Translations under genes and position numbers: made by a program
The notes under the pieces: model-generated
What the model was told of the DNA's origin: nothing
Databases searched by the model: none
The model's input: only the letters and a program-made list of their open reading frames with translations
From: Pegea sp. RAD2-039
Lineage: Eukaryota; Chordata; Thaliacea; Salpida; Salpidae
DNA length: 64,000 nucleotides
Assembly (NCBI GenBank): GCA_034620365.1
Contig: JAQGEQ010000124.1
Coordinates: 248,001-312,000 of the forward strand
Direction of reading: 5' to 3'
Part shown: in pieces, positions 57,128-64,000 of the stretch
Numbering within the stretch: the first letter of the stretch is position 1
Layout of the letters: each line of letters begins with the position of its first letter

Positions 57128-58977
57128 ACAATTTTCACTTTTCTGTTTGATGATATTTTTGTTTCTTTTCTCCTAACTTTTATAGTAATTTTGAGGACAA
57201 AGTTTTTTCTTAATTTTTGATATTTATTGCTTGGATAATTGATAATCAAATATTTGATTATATTTTCTTTTATTATATCTTTCAATGAATAATTTTAAAC
57301 GAGAAAGCAATTCTGTGCAAGAGAATTAAAAATAAAAACTTCAAAGTCTTTGGAAGCTAAAATGTTTGTTATAAAACCAAAAAATTTTTATTAAGATAAT
57401 TATTTTATTAATATTGTTTAAAGATATTTTCATTAGCAGTTAAACAATTGATAAATAATTTAGAAGTTTAAAAATATGAAATCAAACAAACTGTAAGGTT
57501 TTAACTAAGTTAATGAGTATTAGCAAGTTGATAAAGATTAAACTTATTGCAAAATAAATTCAATAAATTTACTAAAATAATTCAACACCAGAGAATTACA
57601 TCTATGTGAACTGATTATCCAGATTGGAAATACAAATTGAACTTAAATATTTTAAGAAAATATTTTAAATTATTTAAGTTAAATAATTTTACTAATTTTA
57701 GATTTTGTTTTATAAATTGTTTAAGTTTTGAATCTTTGTGGAAAATCTATTTTTATCATTTCAAAATCCATGATTTTCAGTTTGTTTCAACTTTCTCTAA
57801 AATATAAAGCTTATCTTTAATTGTTTTTTGTATGATTAAATTTTTGTTTTGAGTTAAACTATCAGACATATCTACGAAAAATTGATACTTTTGCTGAAAT
57901 TATAAAAAGAACTGAAACTTCAAATTATTTATAATTTATTTTTATGATAAACTTTTTGTTTGTATATTTGTTGTAGAAATTTCCATTTTATTTTAATCGA
58001 TATTCGAATTCATTTCAGGTAAACTTTAAAATATTGACTCCCCCGAAGAGTCAAGAGTTATGAACATTATATTATTATTATGTTTTTTTATTACTTTTAT
58101 TTGAGGTTCAGAGTTTTTTATATTAAAAATAATACTGAATAAAATACTTTACTTGAGTTACTTCATGATGTAAGCATCAAATGAAATTTGCTTGATTGTA
58201 AATTTGCTTTCATACTAGATGACTTTTCTATGAAATGAGATACGAATTTTATACGAAAATTTTGTTTATAAGTTAATCTAAAGACGAAATTTTCTAATTA
58301 TTGCTTTACAAACATATTTCTGTAAAGGGTGATTGAAAATGACCTAAACAAGTTGTTTTTAAATGAATTTATACACATTTTTCTTCAAAAATTAAATCCA
58401 GACTTCAAACAATTGAAATAAAATAATTTGTTTCAATAGACGAAAATACAGAAAAATTTAGTTCAGAAAAGGAAAAATACTCAAAAATTTCTTTTAAAAG
58501 CGTCACATATTCCACTGAAGTTATAAGATTTTTTTTATATAAAAAGTTTATTTTAAATAAATATTTATTTAAAGTGTTTAAATCTAGACTTATATTACTA
58601 ATTTAATTTTTTTTTAATTTTATTATTTATGTTAAAAAGCCAGAAAGTTTATGAAAGATTGTAAAGAACTCACAAAAAGAATGTTTTTTGTAAAGTTTTT
58701 AGCTTTAAATTGTTTAGTTAATCAATATACTTTGATAGTCTGTAGGTTCTTGTATTCTAAATTGCATTATTCCGAATTTAGTCGTTTTTGTTTAATATAA
58801 ATAAACAATTTTCACTTAGCTTTGGGAAAGCACCAAAGACTTGTTACTTAAAACCTGCTATAACAAAATGGGTTGTATTTCAGCTGTTCTTTTAGTTTAG
58901 TCATCTCTTAAAATTCTTCATTTTAAGCAATTATTTTTTTCTTATTTTAACTTCTGATATGTTCACTGCTAAGAATA
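57128..58977. other. Intergenic region upstream of member H
   Basis: AT-rich sequence without a supported gene or repeat. Confidence 0.4.
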
Positions 58978-59092
58978 AAAATAATAATATATAATAATGA
59001 TATATAATATATATATAATAATGATATATAATATATATATAATAATGATATATAATATACATATTTATTTATTTATTTATTTATTTATTACA
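58978..59092. repeat. Microsatellite cluster: aataatgatatata-type 26-mers and (attt)n
   Basis: Three tandem copies of an aataatgatatataatata-type unit are followed by an uninterrupted (attt)n run. The latter abuts the SINE/LINE tail at 59091-59126 on its 3' side (minus strand), so the tetranucleotide run is probably the element's own 3' terminal repeat. Confidence 0.85.
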
Positions 59093-59126
59093 GTAAATGT
59101 GAAGGAGGGTGCCTAAAGAAATAATA
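59091..59126 (-). mobile_element. SINE/LINE tail fragment
   Basis: On the minus strand it reads tttaggcaccctccttcaca, like the 3' tail of the SINE at 34735-34915, followed by (aaat)n. Only the tail remains. Confidence 0.55.
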
Positions 59127-59342
59127 TAATAAGCATTCAGTAAATTTTTAAGTTAAACTCCAAAAATATTAACAACTTTGGATTTCTAAATATTTTAAAT
59201 TTCATTCCATTGCAGCTATTTTACTTTTAATAAAATGTCTTCTATTAATTTTATTTAATTTTCAAAATTTTTTTGCAGCTTTGTTTGTTAAAAAACTAAA
59301 TTGTTTCTCTTAGTAATCAAACAAAGATTCACTTACTTCAAT

Positions 59343-60215
59343 ATGAAGTTTTGTAAGTATTTCTATGAAACTGATGGCTTACTTGTTAGAATAGTTGATA
59401 CAAGAAAGAACCTACAAGAATCTGTCGAGATTTGTCAGCAATTTGGTGAAGAGCTAGCTCCAATCAACAATAAAAAGAGATTAGAAGAGTCCTTGGATCA
59501 TTTGGGAGATTGCTACAAAACTGATGTTCATGGTATTACCACTGGCTTAGAGTTTAGAACGGATAATAAATATCAGATTGGGCTTATTTTCCAAAATGGA
59601 ACTAACGTTTGGAGTGATGGGACATCATTAGATGTTGAGGAACAAAACTCTTTGTTCTCTGGTGATGAAGCCCCAATATCAACAAATAAGAGGTTTTTTA
59701 TAGATAAGAGTTCAAAGAGAATTCAATCTTTTAGTGATAATGGTAACCATTTCATGAAATCGTTTTTATGTTCTAAAAACAAACCAATTTCATCAACAAC
59801 AGAACCTTCCATGGCAATAAATGGTCAAAATGAAACGTCTTCAGCTTTACCAGTTTCAGCAAATTCAACTTTAGTGGTTGGTACCTCATTAGTATTTGCT
59901 TTTCTGCTGGTGATTATTGGATTTCTTATCTACAAGCTGTATAAGCTAAATAAGAAAAATGAAATTGGGGTAAACTATTTTATTGCTAGAGAACCAAACC
60001 AACCGACTGATTTTGTTAATGATACTGAAGTTGAAATCATCAATATTTCAACTGAAAATATCCAACAAGATCAAATTGAAGGATATGCTGATTATTATCC
60101 TTACCAAAATCAACCAATACCAGCTGACAACAATACAATTGGTCCTCAACCAGTTGTTGGCCCAATTGATCCGAATGTTATTTATGCTGTGGTTGATAAA
60201 AGTCGAAAAAAATAA
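59343..60215 (+). CDS. C-type-lectin-like transmembrane receptor with ITIM-like tail, 290 aa (member H)
   Basis: Lectin-like domain (about residues 4-145: EICQQFGEELAPINN, VWSDGTSLD, SFLCSKNK), short stalk, membrane helix (about 176-198) and tail. The tail ends DPNVIYAVVDKSRKK; Tyr281 sits at the same position as in members C and D and fits V-x-Y-x-x-V. Further tyrosines cluster in GYADYYPYQ. The frame is open upstream, but only from a TTG, so I take the ATG at 59343 with MKFCKYFYE as in its relatives. Two acceptors lie upstream (tttttttgcag ending about 59278, and tctcttag ending about 59313). AATAAA is at 60473-60478. There is no signal peptide. Confidence 0.87.
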   Translation: MKFCKYFYETDGLLVRIVDTRKNLQESVEICQQFGEELAPINNKKRLEESLDHLGDCYKTDVHGITTGLEFRTDNKYQIGLIFQNGTNVWSDGTSLDVEEQNSLFSGDEAPISTNKRFFIDKSSKRIQSFSDNGNHFMKSFLCSKNKPISSTTEPSMAINGQNETSSALPVSANSTLVVGTSLVFAFLLVIIGFLIYKLYKLNKKNEIGVNYFIAREPNQPTDFVNDTEVEIINISTENIQQDQIEGYADYYPYQNQPIPADNNTIGPQPVVGPIDPNVIYAVVDKSRKK

Positions 60216-63200
60216 AGTCAACGAAGTTAGATAAAAGTGCAAAAGCGTTCAAAAGTGTTTAAAGTTGACTAAAGATAAACTTTTCAATTATATTTTGGTA
60301 ACATTAAAATTTCTTTCTGAATGTGTCTTAATAAGTAATTGAATATTTCTACTTTAATAATAATTCTTGTTCTTCTCTTCATTTGTCGTTTGTAAATATT
60401 GACTCTTGTACTGTTGACTATTTATGATATTTCTAATATTTTATTTGTATAATTCTGAATCTGAAGAACGACAATAAAAGATTTTAATCTAAATTGAACA
60501 CTTTTTTCTACGCTTTTTATTGCAAGTTTTTCAAAGGTTTCCGACTCCTAAATCCTGTAAACATTAAATTAAATAATTGATTCTTACAAATTGATAGATC
60601 ATAGACAATTAGAAATATATATTCATTTCCATTTTGAAGTTTAAACCAGTTTCATGAACTAGCAAAAGCATGACAAACAATGAATTAACAAATAAAAAAT
60701 GTTTGTTTTATCAATAAACAAAGAGCTTACAAATTTACTAAACCCTACTATTCCAAATCAGACTTTTTGTTACAAAGCTTTGCAGTTAATGTATTTGCAA
60801 ATATCCAGAAGTTTTATATAAAATCAACAAATATATTTTGATATAAGTATTTTCTTGGGCGGTTTAATTTCATTTTTAAAATTACTTTTATATTTTTAAA
60901 TCATCAAAATTATTGCTTTCTTACAACTAACAGTTTATTATAACAAACTTTTGTTTAAAATTTTCGAAATAATTAAAGAATGAATTATATTTGAAATTTT
61001 TGTATAAATTTAGACTTAAAGAATCTTTTTTGGAAAATAAAGGAAAATTGGAGCTTATTAGTGTTTATAAAACTTAAATCATAATTTACTAAGAAAAAAA
61101 AATTAAAAACAAAATTATTTGTTTTTTATTTTTAAACTACAGTAAAATCGAAGTGTTTTATTTTTGTTATTAAGAACTTTGATTCGTTGTTTCTATTCTA
61201 AATAATATACAGAAGCTACTTCGTTTAATCTTTTTCTTTAACTTATGTTATATTTTTTGCAAACAAAAACGAAGCACAAGGAAGTTTCATTATATATTTA
61301 TTGATCTTTGTTGATAATTAAAATGGAGTCTTCTAATTATAATTCTGATTTATAAGATGTCAACGTTTTTATGTAAACATTTCATAAAACCGGTTACACC
61401 TAGCAAATTTTCGAATAAATCTCCAGTTTACTGACAAAACTATTTTTAGTTGTATTTTTGAAATACCTAAAAGTTTATAAAAGAATATATTGGTGTTGAA
61501 GTATCTAATTGAATGCATCGAGATTCAAAGTAGTCTTCTGAAGTGATGGAACCTAATATATCATAGAATCTTATAAAAAAAAACTCCTTTTGATATAATT
61601 TTTTTATAGAAACTTCTCTTTATAGATTACACTTTTAGTAATATTGAAAATGATTTGTATAAAATAACAATTTAGAATTATTATCAATTATAAGTCATGA
61701 AATATTTTTGCTACAAGAGATTTTAAAAACTTAAAGACTTGTGTTTAGTGGAAATTCTTTAAAGTTTAACTTCAGTTTTTCAAAGTTAAATGTTTAATAA
61801 TCTTGTTTAGAAACTCTGATATAAATCAAACATTTCTTATTGTTATTATTTATTAGATTTTTTGTTTTATTTCTTTAATTTAAATTAAACATAACGATAA
61901 GATAATATATATTGAAAATTGTATGGTTTAATGTATATCATATTTGTTACTAAATTGTAAATCGTAATTGTAAAGATTATATGTTATTTGAACTTCTAAA
62001 TTTGATATTTTCTACGTTTTTTGAAAAGTTTCTTTAATTTGTTCCAAGCTGTAAATATTATAAACGTAATTTTAATAAAATGGTTATTACAAATTAATCG
62101 ATTTTATTTAGTTAACTAGTAATAATTATTCTTCAATTATTAAAATTAGATTTTTACTAGGAGGAGTTTTTGTACGAGCTGAATTATTTTCTAACCAAAA
62201 ATAGCTTTTAATTGGAGTATTTGCTTAAATTAAAAAATGTTTAGTGTTAAAAATGTTTAAGTTAAATAATCTTTACTAATTTTAAATTTTGTTTTATAAA
62301 CTGTTAAAATTTTTATTTTTTTTGTAGTAAAATTCTATTTTTATCCTTTCAAAGTTTTTTTAATGTTTTATTCTTATTTAGGATATTGCACGCTCAGCTT
62401 TTAAGGTTTTTGTTTTTAGTTTTTATAACTTTTCTTTTTTTAGCAAATATTTGAAAAAAATCTAACAGGAAATGATAGGATAATGTTTGCTAAAATTATT
62501 TAAAGAAATGAAATAAAAGATTAAAAATTTTTTGTAAATTTTTTTTAAAAATATAAAGTTTTATTTCTTATGTGCTCTATATATATTCTTCAGTATGCGA
62601 TTAAACAACGACAAGTAAAAATTGTTTTAGGTTTGTTGTTACAAATTTCAAATTGGAAGTAATTACTGAATAACAGACTTTGTTAATACAAGTATAAAAA
62701 CTGAACTAATAAAATTAAACTTTATAGGTTTCTTTATTTATTTTATTTTTGATTTTGTTTTATTTGACTTTTATACAAAATAAGATATAAGTTTTTCTTC
62801 AATAAGAATTTGCATAAATTTTGATTACAAGTATCGGTTTATAAGAAAAAACGTGAAAGTTTATAAAAAAACTACTGAAACAACTGTTTTAAAGCTTCAA
62901 AAGTTCCTTAATAAGTTTTAAGAATTTCTTTTATACACAAAACTTATGTTAGATAATATATTTAAATTAATATTTATATTACTAATAACACTCTTTTTAA
63001 TTTCATTGAAGAAAAGTTAATAAAGCAGAAAGCAGATATTTTTATATATTTTTAAGATTTTTAAAATTGAGTGCGTACAGAAATATATTCAAATTATATT
63101 TAAGATTTTATTATATTTTCGAATATTTTAGTTAGTCAATATACTTTGCATGAAAAAAATGATAAATCTATGTTTAAAATTGTACTGATCTTCAATGAGT

Positions 63201-63524
63201 CTTCAATGAGTTCTTGTTGTTTTATCTTGTTGTATCAAGACATACTTTCCAGTTAATTAGTTTACTTCCTGAAAGACTCATTGTATTAATTCTGCTAAGA
63301 ACAAATTAACATTTGTTTTCGGATGTTATACTAATTTAAGTAAATATTAAAGTTTGGTTTTTGAAGAATTGAATAATTCCATTTTAAATATTAGTATGAA
63401 TGGGTAAATATTTGAAAGTTTGTTTAAAAATACTTTTTATCTTTCGCAAAATGATTCTAATTTATTGTTTTTATGCAGAGTTTTTTTCTTACGAAATAGT
63501 TGGAAAACTTTCATTTAAATCATT
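60216..63524. other. Intergenic region between members H and I
   Basis: About 3.3 kb of AT-rich DNA containing the 3' UTR of member H. No gene, RNA or clear repeat was found. Confidence 0.45.
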
Positions 63525-64000
63525 ATGCAGCCTTGTAAGCATTTCTTTGAGACTGATGGTTTGAATGTTACAATAGTTGATATGAAAGGAAAATATGAAT
63601 TTTCTAAAACTTACTGTAAAACATTAGGTGGGGATCTAGCGCCAATCAACAATCAAAAGAGATTAGATGATACTTTGGACCAATTGGAAGATTGCAAAGA
63701 TGGTTATGGTAAAGTGACACAAAGAAAATCCAACTCTTATCGAATTGGGCTTTCAGTAACAAATGGAACTGGTTTTTGGAGTGATGGAACACAACTTGAT
63801 TTTGATAAACAACAGTCTTTGTTTGAACAAGAAGTTCCAACATTTGATTTAAACACATTTGTTATATATAAGAATGGTTTTAGTAAAATTCTATATGAAA
63901 AAAATACTGGTTTATTTTCTTTATCATTCTTATGTTCCGTGGACAAATCCATTTCATCATTAACAACTGAGATACCCAAACTATCAAACGCATCACTTGA
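63525..64000 (+). CDS. C-type-lectin-like receptor, 5' part, cut by the window end (member I)
   Basis: An ATG at 63525 opens a frame that stays open to the last base (158 codons seen). It starts MQPCKHFFETDGLNVTIVD and shows YCKTLGGDLAPINNQKR, FWSDGTQLDFDKQQSLF and SFLCSVDK. The lectin-like domain is thus complete; helix and tail must lie beyond 64000. The spacing to the last Cys equals that of the complete members. An acceptor (tttttatgcag, ending about 63479) lies about 45 bases upstream. It is the most diverged of the WSDG-bearing members in its N-terminal third and is closest to member G around NSYRIG. Confidence 0.85.
   Translation, partial: MQPCKHFFETDGLNVTIVDMKGKYEFSKTYCKTLGGDLAPINNQKRLDDTLDQLEDCKDGYGKVTQRKSNSYRIGLSVTNGTGFWSDGTQLDFDKQQSLFEQEVPTFDLNTFVIYKNGFSKILYEKNTGLFSLSFLCSVDKSISSLTTEIPKLSNASL

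Noticed and set aside
59301-59342. Extension MFLLVIKQRF of member H as a leader peptide
   Set aside because: The first codon is TTG, not ATG, and an acceptor-like tctcttag overlaps it.

Overview
This is nuclear DNA from an animal. Genes carry GT-AG introns, encode mitochondrial and calcium-dependent enzymes of metazoan type, and sit in very AT-rich DNA with SINE and LINE debris. Eight strong 3' splice acceptors lie a few tens of bases upstream of start codons. Two unrelated housekeeping genes are also packed head to tail only 32 bases apart. Both facts fit a lineage with spliced-leader trans-splicing and operons. Together with frequent TGACGTCA palindromes in the gene-rich part, this makes me lean to a tunicate, but a cnidarian or another SL-using animal is not excluded.

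Left part (1-16.7 kb), conserved genes: a 14-exon transglutaminase on + (1561-7800), converging on a CPT2-TSFM gene pair on - (16654-8870). CPT2 (mitochondrial carnitine palmitoyltransferase 2) is one uninterrupted exon. TSFM (mitochondrial elongation factor Ts) has seven exons, and its first intron holds a minisatellite of about 4.2 kb with roughly 41 units of about 102 bp.

Middle and right (19-64 kb), a lineage-specific receptor cluster: at least eight intact genes, one more cut by the window end, and several pseudogenes or fragments. Each intact gene has essentially one coding exon. It encodes an N-terminal C-type-lectin-like domain, one transmembrane helix and a tyrosine-bearing cytoplasmic tail, and four of them end in the same ITIM-like motif (V/L-x-Y-A-V-V-D-K). 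Members lie on both strands. The cluster has grown by inverted duplication (32.4-36.6 kb, with an older one around 29-31 kb), tandem triplication (42.5-47.3 kb) and decay. One member gained a Ser/Thr/Ala-rich mucin-like stalk from a simple repeat. The layout resembles a birth-and-death family of paired inhibitory/activating innate or allorecognition receptors. That role is inference: nothing in the sequence names the ligand.

The remaining DNA is AT-rich intergenic sequence with tRNA-derived SINEs, a LINE reverse-transcriptase fragment, microsatellites and dispersed duplicates. Exon boundaries were placed by eye from reading frame, splice consensus and family similarity, and were not checked by any search.
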